Below are positions 42,046 to 51,835 of a DNA stretch of 64,000 nucleotides, piece after piece. Below the pieces are notes generated by a model. That model searched no databases and was not told where the DNA came from. It was given only the letters and a program-made list of their open reading frames with translations. The stretch is from Hominimerdicola alba (GTDB taxonomy: Bacteria > Bacillota > Clostridia > Oscillospirales > Ruminococcaceae). The stretch spans positions 159,606 through 223,605 of the forward strand of contig NZ_FOAT01000005.1 of the NCBI RefSeq assembly GCF_900109655.1, given 5' to 3'. A program made the translations under genes and the position numbers. The first letter of the stretch is position 1. Every line of letters starts with the position of its first letter.

Positions 42046-42966
42046 TTGAAAGATATCGACAGGGGCTTTTCGCCCGACAAGGGGACTGTCTGTGCGCTGG
42101 GGCTGTTTGACGGCGTTCACAGGGGGCACAGGCTGGTCATAAACAATGCGCTGTCGCTGGCGGCGGAGCTTGGCGTGAGGTCGGCGGTATTTACTTTCAG
42201 GACCGACACGGTGACTTCTAAAGGTCACGACGGCAGGATAGAGATGATACTCAGCGATGAGGAAAAGCGCAGGCATTTCGAGAACATGGGAGTTGACCTT
42301 ATATACTCCCCTGCTTTTCATGAGCTGAAAGGTATGTCTGCGGAGGAATTTGTCAAGGATATACTGGTTGGACTTCTGGGCTGCAAAGCTGTTGTATGCG
42401 GCAGTGATTTCCGTTTCGGCAAAGGGGCGGAGGGCGACTGCAACACTCTGGAGCTTTACGGCAGGATATACGGCATAGACGTTAGGGTCTGCGACAAGCT
42501 GAGCTATAAGGGCGAAGAAGTGAGCTCGACGGTGATACGCGAGTGCATACGCTCTGGACGGATAGAGCAGGCAAACGAACTGCTGGGGTATATATTCGGG
42601 CTGAGGCTGGTAGTTGAGCACGGCAGGCAGCTGGGCAGGCAGTGGAATTTCCCCACGATAAATCAGGTGATACCTCAGGGGCAGATAATGCCGAAATTCG
42701 GGGTATATGCCACAAGGGTCATCATCGGTGACGAGGAGAAGTTCGGTGTGACGAACATCGGCGTTAAGCCTACGCTGAAAGCTCACGACGCACCTTTGGC
42801 TGAAACTTACATCCTTGATTACAGCGGCGACCTTTACGGAAGAGAGATAGAGATACTTTTAGACAAGTTCATACGTCCCGAAAAGGGATTTGACAGCATT
42901 GATGAGCTGAAAGCGCAGATAGCTAAGGATACTTTGAAGGTACGGGAGTTTTACGGGGTAGAATAA
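42046..42966 (+). CDS. ribF: Bifunctional riboflavin kinase/FAD synthetase
   Basis: 306 aa. Converts riboflavin to FMN and FAD. N-terminal adenylyltransferase (ALGLFDGVHRGHRLVI, CGSDFRFGKGAEGD, VSSTVIRECIRSGRI), C-terminal kinase (GRQLGRQWNFPTINQ, FGVYATRVIIG, TNIGVKPTL, LDKFIRPEKGFDSIDELKAQI). The TTG start has GAGGA about 10 nt upstream. Standard neighbour of truB. Confidence 0.95.
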   Translation: MKDIDRGFSPDKGTVCALGLFDGVHRGHRLVINNALSLAAELGVRSAVFTFRTDTVTSKGHDGRIEMILSDEEKRRHFENMGVDLIYSPAFHELKGMSAEEFVKDILVGLLGCKAVVCGSDFRFGKGAEGDCNTLELYGRIYGIDVRVCDKLSYKGEEVSSTVIRECIRSGRIEQANELLGYIFGLRLVVEHGRQLGRQWNFPTINQVIPQGQIMPKFGVYATRVIIGDEEKFGVTNIGVKPTLKAHDAPLAETYILDYSGDLYGREIEILLDKFIRPEKGFDSIDELKAQIAKDTLKVREFYGVE

Positions 42967-42992
42967 AACACAGAATAAGACGTGGTACGAAT

Positions 42993-43835
42993 ATGGAACA
43001 TAACAGAATAAAACTTATATCAGCCGCGGTATTTACTGCACTGCTTCTGACAGGGTGCGGAAAAGCCAAAGTACCCGATTTCGATAAGGACTACAAGGAA
43101 TATCTGGACTATGCTTTTGACGGCAATTACAGCATAAGCAAACCAATGGAGCAGAGATTCGATGTGGAGGACCGCACGGAATACACATGGCAAGTGATGT
43201 ACACGGGCAATGACGGAGAAGACAGATCCACAAGAATATTGATCAACCGCGGTGACGATTATAACAAGAAATATATCGATTATGATAATGACTGGACGGT
43301 GGCTGATCTGGTTGCCAGAGTACAGGGAACAGAGGTCTGTGAAGAGATAGCGGATCAGATACTTTCAAAGTATTTTACCGAGACTGCGGAAACCGATGAG
43401 CATCTTTCGCTTAAAGGCGACGGATTCACGATATCAGCACATACGACCAGCTGCAGGCTGATGGGTGCAGATCTTGATATGCTTGCCGAATTCATCAAGC
43501 CGGGCAGCGGTGAAAAGTATGTTGGCACGAACCTGGCTGACTGGGCTAATGATAAGTACAACTATATTGAAGTATTCTTCGCTATTTTGGATGAGTCAAA
43601 GACCGAGGAACTTACCGAGAAGTTCAACGAGGTAATAAGCGATTATAAAGCAATTACCAAAGATCCCCAGACCTACTGCTTCAAACTGGAAGGAAAAGAC
43701 AGTGATGATAGCTGGGTGACACTGGCATCTGAATGCAAGGTGCAGGGCAAGGACTTTGACGCAGAAAATTTCAGGCTCAGTAATGTTGCCGAAGAGTTAG
43801 GTATAGATACAGATACGTATATAGATCCGGATTGA
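42993..43835 (+). CDS. Putative lipoprotein of unknown function
   Basis: 280 aa with a lipoprotein signal: hydrophobic stretch then LLTGCGKAK (lipobox cysteine at residue 22). The mature part is acidic, with many Asp/Tyr and paired cysteines. No family recognised. Starts 26 bp after ribF, so it may be the last gene of the operon by read-through; the next gene has its own promoter. Confidence 0.7.
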   Translation: MEHNRIKLISAAVFTALLLTGCGKAKVPDFDKDYKEYLDYAFDGNYSISKPMEQRFDVEDRTEYTWQVMYTGNDGEDRSTRILINRGDDYNKKYIDYDNDWTVADLVARVQGTEVCEEIADQILSKYFTETAETDEHLSLKGDGFTISAHTTSCRLMGADLDMLAEFIKPGSGEKYVGTNLADWANDKYNYIEVFFAILDESKTEELTEKFNEVISDYKAITKDPQTYCFKLEGKDSDDSWVTLASECKVQGKDFDAENFRLSNVAEELGIDTDTYIDPD

Positions 43836-43913
43836 CGGATATACAAATTCTGACAAAGGACAGATACTATAGGGGGTAAAAGTCCGAGGGTTTTCCGTAA
43901 GCTTTCACAGGAC

Positions 43914-43942
43914 TTACACAGTATGGGGTTATACTTTATAAT
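43914..43942 (+). promoter_or_regulatory. Probable promoter of the ABC-2/GldG operon
   Basis: TTACAC 43914-43919, 17-bp spacer, TATAAT 43937-43942; weak -35, strong -10. Confidence 0.5.
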
Positions 43943-43974
43943 GCACAAATTTTCCTTAGTGGGAGGAAAGTAAA

Positions 43975-44952
43975 TTGATAGAGGTAGTTAATTTATCAAA
44001 GCATTACGGCGACAAAAAAGCCGTGAACAATATCAGCTTCAAGGCTGAGGACGGTGAGGTACTGGGCTTTCTGGGACCTAACGGTGCGGGAAAATCCACA
44101 ACGATGAACATTCTCACGGGATACATCTCATGCACCGCAGGCAAGGCGCTGATAGACGGTGTTGACATACTCGAAGAACCTGTAAAGGCTAAGAAGAACA
44201 TCGGATATCTGCCCGAGATACCGCCCCTTTACCTTGATATGACGGTCAAGGAGTATCTGTACTTCATATACGACCTGAAAAAGTGCAAGCTGCCGAAGAT
44301 ATCCCATTTGCAGGATATATGCAGCCTTGTGAAGATAGACCATGTTTACAACAGACTGATAAAGAACCTTTCAAAGGGTTACAAGCAGAGAGTCGGACTG
44401 GCGCAGGCGCTGGTGGGAAATCCCAAGGTGCTGATACTGGACGAGCCTACTGTCGGTCTTGACCCCAAGCAGATAATCGAGATAAGGACGCTTATCAGAA
44501 AGCTGGGAAAGAATCATACTGTAATACTTTCATCGCATATACTCTCGGAAGTACAGGCTGTATGCGACAGGATAGTCGTTATCAACGAGGGAAGAGTCGT
44601 TGCAAATGATACTGAGGAGAACCTTTCACACAAGCTGACAGGTGACAACAAGTTCATATGCAGGATAGACGGCAAAAAGGACGCTGTTATGCGCCTGATA
44701 CAGAGCATTGACGGTGTTGATAAGGTATACTGCGATGCCGAGCACAAGAACGATATCTGCGATTACCGTATTGAATCGGCTGAGGGCAAGGAGATACGCT
44801 ACGACCTGTTCAAGAAGATGGCTGAAAACGGCTTCACGATACTGGAGCTGAAGAGCGCAGAGATGAATCTTGAAGATATCTTCCTGAAGCTTACTATGGG
44901 CGAGGCTATCCCCGCTCTTGAAAATGATAATTATGAGGAGGCTGAGAACTGA
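43975..44952 (+). CDS. ABC transporter ATP-binding protein (GldA/NatA-like)
   Basis: 325 aa. Walker A GPNGAGKSTTMNIL, Q-loop GYLPEIPPLYLD, signature LSKGYKQRVGLAQAL (serine-lysine variant of LSGG, typical of ABC-2 exporters), Walker B VLILDEPTVGLDPKQ, switch His in SSHILSEVQ. The TTG start is 8 nt after GGGAGG. It leads a four- or five-gene operon with a permease, a GldG-like protein and a DUF4340 protein. Confidence 0.93.
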   Translation: MIEVVNLSKHYGDKKAVNNISFKAEDGEVLGFLGPNGAGKSTTMNILTGYISCTAGKALIDGVDILEEPVKAKKNIGYLPEIPPLYLDMTVKEYLYFIYDLKKCKLPKISHLQDICSLVKIDHVYNRLIKNLSKGYKQRVGLAQALVGNPKVLILDEPTVGLDPKQIIEIRTLIRKLGKNHTVILSSHILSEVQAVCDRIVVINEGRVVANDTEENLSHKLTGDNKFICRIDGKKDAVMRLIQSIDGVDKVYCDAEHKNDICDYRIESAEGKEIRYDLFKKMAENGFTILELKSAEMNLEDIFLKLTMGEAIPALENDNYEEAEN

Positions 44953-45689
44953 TGGGCGCTATTTTCAGGCGTGAGGTGCGCAGCTATTTCACCTCCCCTA
45001 TCGGCTATATTTTTATTGCGGCATTTTTCGCTTATGCGGGACTTATGTTTTCGACGTTAAGTCTTAACAGCGGCTATGCCAAGCTGGACAGTATGTTTTC
45101 TTCACTGCTGACCATACTTAACGTACTGATACCAATACTTACCATGCGTACCATATCGGACGAAAAGAGGACAAGAACAGACCAGTGTCTGCTGACTGCC
45201 CCTGTAAGTCTTGGCGGTATAGTTTTCGGCAAGTTCCTTGCAGCTTTTCTGGTGTACACCGCTGCTGTTTCCATCACTGCTGTGATGGCTGTGGTAGTAT
45301 CCATATACGGTGAGCCTGACTGGAACGTTATCGTGGGCAATATAGTTGCTCTGCTGCTGCTGGGCGGTGCATTCATCGCCATAGGAATATTCTGCTCTTC
45401 ATTTACGGAGAGCCAGGTAGTGGCTGCGGTAATAAGCTTTATAGCACTTATCGCGGTATCTTTCCTTTCCACCATCGGCGGACTTCTGCCTGCGCTGGAC
45501 GAAGGTCACTGGTACACCAAGGTGATAGAGGGTCTGAGGACTGCGCTGGAGAAAACTTCCTTCGGCGAGAGGTACATCGAGTTCACTTACGGAATATTCA
45601 ATTTTTCCAATGTGATATTCTTTATAAGCGCTGTGGCGGCTTTCCTGTTCCTTACAGTGAGAGTGCTTGAAAAGCGCCGCTGGAGCTAG
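44952..45689 (+). CDS. ABC-2 type permease (GldF-like)
   Basis: 245 aa with about six helices: RREVRSYFTSPIGYIFIAAFFAYAG at the start, LTMRTISDEKRTRTDQCLLTAPVSLGGIVFGKF (the ABC-2 permease cytosolic motif), ending in a membrane helix and KRRWS. TGATG junction with the ATPase gene. Likely the membrane subunit of the exporter. Confidence 0.9.
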   Translation: MGAIFRREVRSYFTSPIGYIFIAAFFAYAGLMFSTLSLNSGYAKLDSMFSSLLTILNVLIPILTMRTISDEKRTRTDQCLLTAPVSLGGIVFGKFLAAFLVYTAAVSITAVMAVVVSIYGEPDWNVIVGNIVALLLLGGAFIAIGIFCSSFTESQVVAAVISFIALIAVSFLSTIGGLLPALDEGHWYTKVIEGLRTALEKTSFGERYIEFTYGIFNFSNVIFFISAVAAFLFLTVRVLEKRRWS

Positions 45690-45701
45690 GAGGTGTCTGC
45701 A

Positions 45702-47423
45702 ATGGAAAATAAAGAAGAAAAAGTCACCTCAAGCAATTCTGAGAAGCTCAAAAAAATCGTGGACGAGGAGAAGAAGTCCAAAAAGAAAAACAAGGATAGC
45801 GAGCTTGAAGGCGTTGTTGCCAAAAAGCTGAAACACGGCACTATGGCTACGGCGCTGACCTGTGTATTCCTGGCGGTACTGGTACTGCTGAACGTTGTCA
45901 CTACTGTGCTTTTTGAGCGCTATCCCATAAACATCGACCTTACAAAGGAAAAGATATACTCCATGACCGAGGAATCGGAGGAGTATGTGAAGAACGTTGA
46001 CAGGGACGTACTTGTGACTATATTTGCGGACGAGGATACATTTATCAACTATTCGTCCTACAACAAGCAGGCTGTAGAGCTTCTTAAAAACTACTGCAAG
46101 ATGAATCATCACATATCCTACAGATTTGTGGATATAGATTCAAACCCTGATGTTATAAAGAGCTACAGCGATACGATATCCAATTTCGATATCATATTCG
46201 AGACAAGCAGCGAAGTTGACGGCGAGACTGTTAAGAGAACAAGAAAGCTGGGCATGATCGACCTGCTGAGTTTTCAAGATGATTTTGTTTCACAGCTTTC
46301 GCAGCAGGGTGTCAGCATTGATATGCTAAGGGAGCAAGCAGGAGGCGACGATATGAGGTTGCTGGTTACTCCCTTACCTATGTTAAACTATAATCGACTA
46401 GCCTCTTTTATAGATTCTTCAAATGCTGAACAGGCATATACATCGGCGCTGATGACAGTTACTGACCCGAATCCCGTAAACGTTACTTTCCTGACGGGTA
46501 GAAGCGAGGTAAGCGACGTTACAACGAAAACTTCCCCTTTCTCCTATTTCAGGACACTTCTTGTGGCTAACGGATACACCGTCAATGAGATAGACATCAC
46601 CAAGGACGAGATACCTGCTGAGACCGATATTGCTGTTATACCTGCACCTACGGTGGATTATCTGCCAGAGGAAGTACAGAAAGTCAGCGATTATCTGAAC
46701 AACGGAAATGAGCTGGGCAAACAGCTTATCTATGTGGCTTCATACAGTCAGGACAAGACACCTAACCTTGATGAGTTCCTTGAAGAGTACGGATTATCTG
46801 TGGGCGAGGGCGTTGTATGCGAGACCTACAAGGAAAACTACATCAACTATCCCTTCTGCACACTTTCCACCGATCTTTCTTCGGACTTCAATCAGGATGT
46901 GCTGAACAAGGATCTGGTGATAAGCTCCATGTACACAAGACCTGTCAATACTCTTTACGATCAGCAGGGCATGATAACTACCCAGCAGTATGTAAAGAGC
47001 AGTGAGAATGCGTATACAGCTAAGCTGAGTTACAACCAGAGCCTTGGTACTCTGGTGCCCTCGGAGACGCTTACAAACGGACAGCAGTGCTTATTTGCTA
47101 TCGGTTCAAAGGCGAAATTCGCTGATGACGGAAGCGGTGAGACTTCCTACAGCAACGTGCTGTGCTTTGGTTCGGAGTATCTGCTGCAGTCGAATATACT
47201 TTCAGCACAGCAGTACGGCAACAGCGAATACTTCTTCAGCATCATCGCGGGTATAACCCACAAGGCTGACGGCGTGTTCATCAAGCCCAAGACACTTAAG
47301 GGCACAGCCTTTGATATCGACCAGAGCAAGAAGACCGTGCTGATGTGGACATTCTGCGTGATAATACCCCTGGCGGTACTGGGCACAGGACTGTTCGTAT
47401 GGTTAAGGAGAAAGAATAAGTAA
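45702..47423 (+). CDS. GldG-like ABC-associated protein
   Basis: 573 aa: a very basic cytosolic N-terminus (KKIVDEEKKSKKKNKD), a membrane helix (about 48-70), a large extracellular domain with the GldG/IFT52-like pattern (INIDLTKEKIYSMTEESEEYVKNVDRDVLVTIF, VTFLTGRSE, LLVANGYTVNEIDIT, DIAVIPAPTVDYLPEEVQKVSDYL), and a C-terminal helix with RRKNK. AGGAGG lies 8 nt before the ATG at 45702. Relatives work with ABC-2 permeases in gliding bacteria; in Firmicutes the cargo is unknown. Confidence 0.85.
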   Translation: MENKEEKVTSSNSEKLKKIVDEEKKSKKKNKDSELEGVVAKKLKHGTMATALTCVFLAVLVLLNVVTTVLFERYPINIDLTKEKIYSMTEESEEYVKNVDRDVLVTIFADEDTFINYSSYNKQAVELLKNYCKMNHHISYRFVDIDSNPDVIKSYSDTISNFDIIFETSSEVDGETVKRTRKLGMIDLLSFQDDFVSQLSQQGVSIDMLREQAGGDDMRLLVTPLPMLNYNRLASFIDSSNAEQAYTSALMTVTDPNPVNVTFLTGRSEVSDVTTKTSPFSYFRTLLVANGYTVNEIDITKDEIPAETDIAVIPAPTVDYLPEEVQKVSDYLNNGNELGKQLIYVASYSQDKTPNLDEFLEEYGLSVGEGVVCETYKENYINYPFCTLSTDLSSDFNQDVLNKDLVISSMYTRPVNTLYDQQGMITTQQYVKSSENAYTAKLSYNQSLGTLVPSETLTNGQQCLFAIGSKAKFADDGSGETSYSNVLCFGSEYLLQSNILSAQQYGNSEYFFSIIAGITHKADGVFIKPKTLKGTAFDIDQSKKTVLMWTFCVIIPLAVLGTGLFVWLRRKNK

Positions 47424-48928
47424 TGAACGGCAAGGTACAAGGTATCATTATCTGCGGCGTTGTCGCGGCAAGTCTGGCAGGTATGCTGGTCTTTCTGAAC
47501 GCCACGGACAAGGATAAAACTAAAAAGGAAGAAAGCTCGGCGGCGGATACTGTATCTTCCGCGGCTGAGATGGAACACTTCTTCGTACTGGAAAAAGGCG
47601 AAGATGAGATAGTCTCCATAAAAGCCGAAAACGAGAACGGCGGCTTCACGCTGGATAAGCCCGCTTCGGGCAAAAGCTCGTGGACGGTGGAGGAGATAGT
47701 CTCTGTCAACCAAAACAGGGCGATGAAGGAAAGCATGATCTCCGACTGCGGTAATCTGGAGGCTTCAAAGATAGCCGAGGAGGACGCACAGGAGCTTTCA
47801 AAGTACGGGCTGGAAGAGCCAAAGGCTTCATTTGAGGTAGGCTATACCGACGGTACTTCAAAGAAGATACTGATAGGTGATGTGGCTCCCGAATCGAAGT
47901 ACACCTACATCAAGCTTGAGGACGGCAGCACAGTATACATGATACTGAGCTCACGCATATCGGATATGCTGAAAGGCGCAAAGGATTTTGCAAATCTTTC
48001 GCTGATAGAAAAGCCTGTGAACAATGAGGACTGGCCTGAATACGGCAAGGAAGTCATTACACGCAGTGACTGGGACTATCAGGTGGTATTCGAGAACGAC
48101 CCCAACGAAGACAGCAATATGCTTTCAAGCCAGGTGTTAAGCGAGCCGATATTCTCATATCTTAATATTACGGGCTCAAGCGATGTTACACATGGTATGT
48201 GGGGTCTTACAGCTTCAAGCTGTGAGGCAGTTGCTCCCACCGATGAACAGCTGGCCGAGTATGGTATTGACGAACCCAGATGTGTGGTAAGCCTTAAAGG
48301 CACAGATTACGACTACACACTGAAAGTCGGGGGTGAATCATACAGCGAGGCGGCTGAGGGTGAGACACCTGTACTTCAGGGCTACTACTGCACACTGGAT
48401 GGTGTAAAGGGCTGCAATGCCGTATACGTTATACCCGAAGCAAGTCTGCCATGGGTGACTTTCAAGATAGAGGACGTTACATCAAACCTGATAACCTCCA
48501 ACTATCTTGTAGACCTGGCGAATATGTCGGTGACTATCGACGGCAAGGAAACTCTGTTTGAGATGACTACCAACGGAGGAAGCAACGACAAGGACGAAAA
48601 CGGCAAGGCGGCTGATGTTACTTCAGTAAAGGCTGACGGCAAGGAGCTGGATATAGATAATTACAAGGACCTTTATCAGTTCATAATGTCATGCCCCACC
48701 AACGAGATATGGTTTGAAGAGCCTGAGGGTGAGCCCGCTGTTATCATCAAGCAGGTACGCAAGGACGGCGGCGAGGACGTTGTCGAGTATTACAAGGATA
48801 CCTCTAGACGATACATCGTCAAACTCAACGGCAAGACATCTTTCAGGATACAGAGCACCTGGGTGGACAGCCTGAAGACCAATGTCGAGAATCTGAAAAA
48901 CGGCAAAAACATAGACGTAAACTACTGA
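47423..48928 (+). CDS. DUF4340 domain protein
   Basis: 501 aa: N-terminal helix (about 7-25) then an extracellular domain repeating a DUF4340 unit (LEASKIAEEDAQELSKYGLEEPKASFEVGYTDGTSKKILIGD, DEQLAEYGIDEPRCVVSLKGTDYDYTLKVGG). Always found beside GldG-like proteins and ABC-2 exporters; activity not known. Overlaps the preceding stop by one base (TAATG). Confidence 0.88.
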   Translation: MNGKVQGIIICGVVAASLAGMLVFLNATDKDKTKKEESSAADTVSSAAEMEHFFVLEKGEDEIVSIKAENENGGFTLDKPASGKSSWTVEEIVSVNQNRAMKESMISDCGNLEASKIAEEDAQELSKYGLEEPKASFEVGYTDGTSKKILIGDVAPESKYTYIKLEDGSTVYMILSSRISDMLKGAKDFANLSLIEKPVNNEDWPEYGKEVITRSDWDYQVVFENDPNEDSNMLSSQVLSEPIFSYLNITGSSDVTHGMWGLTASSCEAVAPTDEQLAEYGIDEPRCVVSLKGTDYDYTLKVGGESYSEAAEGETPVLQGYYCTLDGVKGCNAVYVIPEASLPWVTFKIEDVTSNLITSNYLVDLANMSVTIDGKETLFEMTTNGGSNDKDENGKAADVTSVKADGKELDIDNYKDLYQFIMSCPTNEIWFEEPEGEPAVIIKQVRKDGGEDVVEYYKDTSRRYIVKLNGKTSFRIQSTWVDSLKTNVENLKNGKNIDVNY

Positions 48929-48969
48929 TACTTAAAAGGTATCACAACAGACAGAAAGGCGGAGAGATA

Positions 48970-49245
48970 ATGAGTGAAGCAGTAAAGAAATTTTTCACAT
49001 ACAAGGGACTGCCCCTGGTAAGAAAGGGCAATCAGCTGTACTACGGCAATATGTATGACGAATTCGTTGTATGGATAGAGATAAAGCACACCAAAAAGGT
49101 GGGCGAGCTGGAAGTTGCTGACAAGGTCAAGATAAGAAAAATGTCTACCGACCTTACCAAGCCCAACATCGACAAGCAGGCAGATACTGACAGCCTTTAC
49201 GACGCACTTGATATCGCTTGTGCATGGCTGAAAGTGAAGGCTTAA
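48970..49245 (+). CDS. Small conserved-looking protein, 91 aa
   Basis: MSEAVKKFFTYKGLPLVRKG then a beta-rich middle (LYYGNMYDEFVVWIEIKHTKKVGELEVADKVKIRKMS) and a helical end (DSLYDALDIACAWLKVKA). No signal or helix for the membrane. AAAGGCGGAGAG precedes the ATG. 41 bp after the DUF4340 gene and before a terminator, so probably co-transcribed with the exporter. Family not recognised. Confidence 0.7.
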   Translation: MSEAVKKFFTYKGLPLVRKGNQLYYGNMYDEFVVWIEIKHTKKVGELEVADKVKIRKMSTDLTKPNIDKQADTDSLYDALDIACAWLKVKA

Positions 49246-49265
49246 TTATCAATTTAACTAAACGG

Positions 49266-49301
49266 AGCGGAGATCACTTTTGCGGCGGTCTCCGCTTTTC
49301 G
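49266..49301 (+). terminator. Terminator of the ABC-2/GldG operon
   Basis: 8-bp stem AGCGGAGA/TCTCCGCT (49266-49273 with 49289-49296) then TTTTC. Confidence 0.7.
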
Positions 49302-49311
49302 GGAGAATAGC

Positions 49312-50295
49312 ATGGAATATGTTAGCATCGGCGGAGTGAACGTCGAAAAAACTGCGGCACTGGCGCCTATGGCTTCGGTGGCGGACAAATCTTACAGGCT
49401 TCTTTGCAGAGAATTCGGAGCGGCTTACATGGTCAGCGAGATGATATCCTCAAAGGGTCTTTGCTACAATGACAAGAAAACAGGCGAGCTTTGCGAGATA
49501 GAGGAAGAAGAACGTCCCTACGCTTTGCAGATATTCGGGGAAGACCCCTACTATATGGGCAAGGCGGCGTATCTGCTGGGTAAATACAAGCCTGACATAA
49601 TCGATATAAACATGGGGTGTCCTGTGCCTAAGATAGTCGGCAACGGCTCAGGTTCGGCACTTATGAAAGATACTCCCCGTGCGGTAGAGATAGCGCGGGA
49701 AGTTGTGAAAAATGCAGGCTGTCCCGTGACGGTGAAATTCCGTGCGGGGTGGGACGATACCTCGCGTAATGCGGTAGAATTTGCAAAGGCTTTGGAACAG
49801 ACAGGTATCGCAGCTATGGCGGTACACGGTCGTACAAGACAGCAGTTCTATTCAGGTGACGCTGACTGGGAGATAATAAAGCAGGTCAAGCTGGCGGTAG
49901 GTATACCTGTGTTCGGCAACGGAGATGTAAAGGACGGCGAGAGCTGCCAAAAAATGTATGAAGAGACAGGCTGTGACCTTGTGATGCTGGCGCGGGGAAG
50001 CTACGGCAAGCCCTGGGTATTCCGCGAGATAAGGCATTTTCTGGAAACAGGTGAAAAACTGCCCGACCCTGACCTGAAAGAGCGCATGGAGATAATGCTG
50101 AAGCATTGCAGTTATCTTTGCAGGTACAAGGGCGAAGTCCGCGGCATGAAAGAAGCTCGGAAAAACGTAGCATGGTATGTCAAAGGACTGCCAAATTCGG
50201 CTAAGCTCAGGGCGGAATGCGGTGAGCTTTCCACCTTTGCACAGGCTGAGGAGATGGCGGCAAGGATAATCAGCGCGGGACAGGAAAACGCCTGA
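49312..50295 (+). CDS. dus: tRNA-dihydrouridine synthase, DusB-like
   Basis: 327 aa, FMN-dependent reduction of uridine in the tRNA D-loop. TIM-barrel signatures: LAPMASVADKSYRLLCREFGA, QIFGEDPYYMGKAAYLL, DINMGCPVPKIVGNGSGSALM (catalytic cysteine), AVHGRTRQQFYSG, VFGNGDVKDGESC, ARGSYGKPWVFREI. Followed 30 bp later by an epimerase gene on the same strand. Confidence 0.94.
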   Translation: MEYVSIGGVNVEKTAALAPMASVADKSYRLLCREFGAAYMVSEMISSKGLCYNDKKTGELCEIEEEERPYALQIFGEDPYYMGKAAYLLGKYKPDIIDINMGCPVPKIVGNGSGSALMKDTPRAVEIAREVVKNAGCPVTVKFRAGWDDTSRNAVEFAKALEQTGIAAMAVHGRTRQQFYSGDADWEIIKQVKLAVGIPVFGNGDVKDGESCQKMYEETGCDLVMLARGSYGKPWVFREIRHFLETGEKLPDPDLKERMEIMLKHCSYLCRYKGEVRGMKEARKNVAWYVKGLPNSAKLRAECGELSTFAQAEEMAARIISAGQENA

Positions 50296-50324
50296 ATTAC
50301 ATATATATCAAGGGAGGACTAATA

Positions 50325-51389
50325 ATGAAGCTTTCGGACAACAGGATAATGCAGGAGGACATTGAGCGTGCTTCGGGTGCAGATCTTATAGATTGGGACA
50401 AGCTGAAAGGCAAGACTATACTGGTGACAGGTGCGACAGGTCTTATCGGCGGACAGCTGGTAATGACACTGCTTAACGCAAATGCCGAAAAGGGACTTGG
50501 GCTGAAAGTCATCGCGGCGGTACGCAACAAGGAGAAAGCTGAGAAGCTGTTTAAATATGCTGACAAGTCGGCGCTGGAATTCCTGGTACAGGATGTTACT
50601 GCGCCTTACAGCTACGAGGGCAACATCGACCTTATAATCCACGGTGCCAGCATAACAAGCTCAAAGGCATTTGTGGAAACACCTGTGGAGACCATATACA
50701 CTGCTCTGGACGGTACCAAGAATCTGCTGGAGCTGGCTAAAGCCAAGAATGTTGAGGGCATGGTATATCTGTCTTCATTGGAAGTTTACGGTGTTGTAGA
50801 CCTCAGTATGGAGAGCGTTGACGAAAAGACCTTCGGAAGCATCGACCCCATGAGCGTAAGAAGCAGTTATTCCGAGGGCAAGAGGATAGTTGAAACACTG
50901 TGCACTTCTTACGCTCACGAATATGGCGTGCCTGTTAAGGTGGCAAGACTTTGCCAAAGCATGGGCGCAGGTGTGGGCTACAACGACGGCAGAGTTTTCG
51001 CGCAGTTTGCAAGAGCCATCATCGAGGGAACAGACATCGTACTGATGACAGACGGTTCCACTGAGAGAAATTACTGCTATATCAGTGATGCGGTTACAGG
51101 TATACTCACGGTACTGCTAAGGGGCGAGGTGGCACAGGCTTACAATATCGCAAACAAGAACACCCTTATAAGCATACGCGGCATGGCAGAGATGCTGATA
51201 GAGAATTATCCCGAGAGCGGCACAAAGCTTGTTTTCAACATCGTTGAGGACGCTACTAAGCTGGGCTACAATCCTAAGGTGAAGATGAATCTTGCGACAG
51301 ATAAGGCTGAAGCACTGGGCTGGAAAGCTGAGATAGGTCTGAAAGAGATGTTTGACAGGCTTATTGAGAGTATGAAGATAGATAGGTAA
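50325..51389 (+). CDS. NAD-dependent epimerase/dehydratase (extended SDR)
   Basis: 354 aa. Nucleotide-sugar-modifying SDR: TGATGLIGGQLVMTLL (NAD-binding), IIHGASITSSKAFVE, the catalytic SSYSEGKRIVETLC (Ser, Tyr, Lys), RNYCYISDAVTGI and AYNIANKN. Closest in memory to dTDP-glucose 4,6-dehydratase or UDP-glucuronate decarboxylase-type enzymes, but no cluster of sugar genes surrounds it, so the substrate is open. GGGAGG upstream of the ATG. A family B repeat follows within 10 bp of the stop. Confidence 0.88.
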   Translation: MKLSDNRIMQEDIERASGADLIDWDKLKGKTILVTGATGLIGGQLVMTLLNANAEKGLGLKVIAAVRNKEKAEKLFKYADKSALEFLVQDVTAPYSYEGNIDLIIHGASITSSKAFVETPVETIYTALDGTKNLLELAKAKNVEGMVYLSSLEVYGVVDLSMESVDEKTFGSIDPMSVRSSYSEGKRIVETLCTSYAHEYGVPVKVARLCQSMGAGVGYNDGRVFAQFARAIIEGTDIVLMTDGSTERNYCYISDAVTGILTVLLRGEVAQAYNIANKNTLISIRGMAEMLIENYPESGTKLVFNIVEDATKLGYNPKVKMNLATDKAEALGWKAEIGLKEMFDRLIESMKIDR

Positions 51390-51394
51390 CGAGG

Positions 51395-51752
51395 GAAAAC
51401 TGCTAAAGAGGCGAGCTTTTGGTCAAGCCTTTCGCGAAAAGCTTGCGGGGAGCCACAGTCAGAAAAGCTGACTGTTAAGGGCGGAGTCCCTCAATCACCA
51501 AGGCGCAAAGCCAAAATGCATAGCAAGCAATAAGAGCAAAGCAAACTTCCGAACAATATGGCGCGGCAATACCAAATTATACGAGCGTATACGACCGTAT
51601 GCGCTCGTATTTTTTTGTACGTGAATTATTTAATCCCCGCGTCCATAATCAAACAGCGAAGCCACAGCCGACGCAGTCGCTGTTATCCGACAGCTCGACC
51701 CGAGGAACGAGGGGTGAGAAATAACAAATTTCTGACTATCCCAACAAATCCC
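51395..51752 (+). repeat. Family B repeat, copy 2 (downstream of the epimerase)
   Basis: Same blocks and order as copy 1: AACTGCTAAAGAGGC, GCGGGGAGCCACAGTCAG, AAGCTGACTGTTAAGGGC, GGCGCAAAGCCAAAATGCA, GGCGCGGCA, a terminator hairpin at about 51577-51615 (ATACGAGCG...CGCTCGTAT then seven T), GACGCAGTC, CGACCCGAGGAACGAGGGG. No ORF. Confidence 0.78.
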
Positions 51753-51775
51753 AAATCTATCCATACAAACAAAAA

Positions 51776-51805
51776 GTCCCGAAACGCTTTTATACGCTTC
51801 GGGAC
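51776..51805 (-). terminator. Terminator of the 96-aa membrane protein gene
   Basis: Stem GTCCCGAA/TTCGGGAC with loop of about 14, followed on the minus strand by TTTTTG. Confidence 0.75.
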
Positions 51806-51835
51806 ATTACTATCTGTTTAACATAGCAGGCGTTA

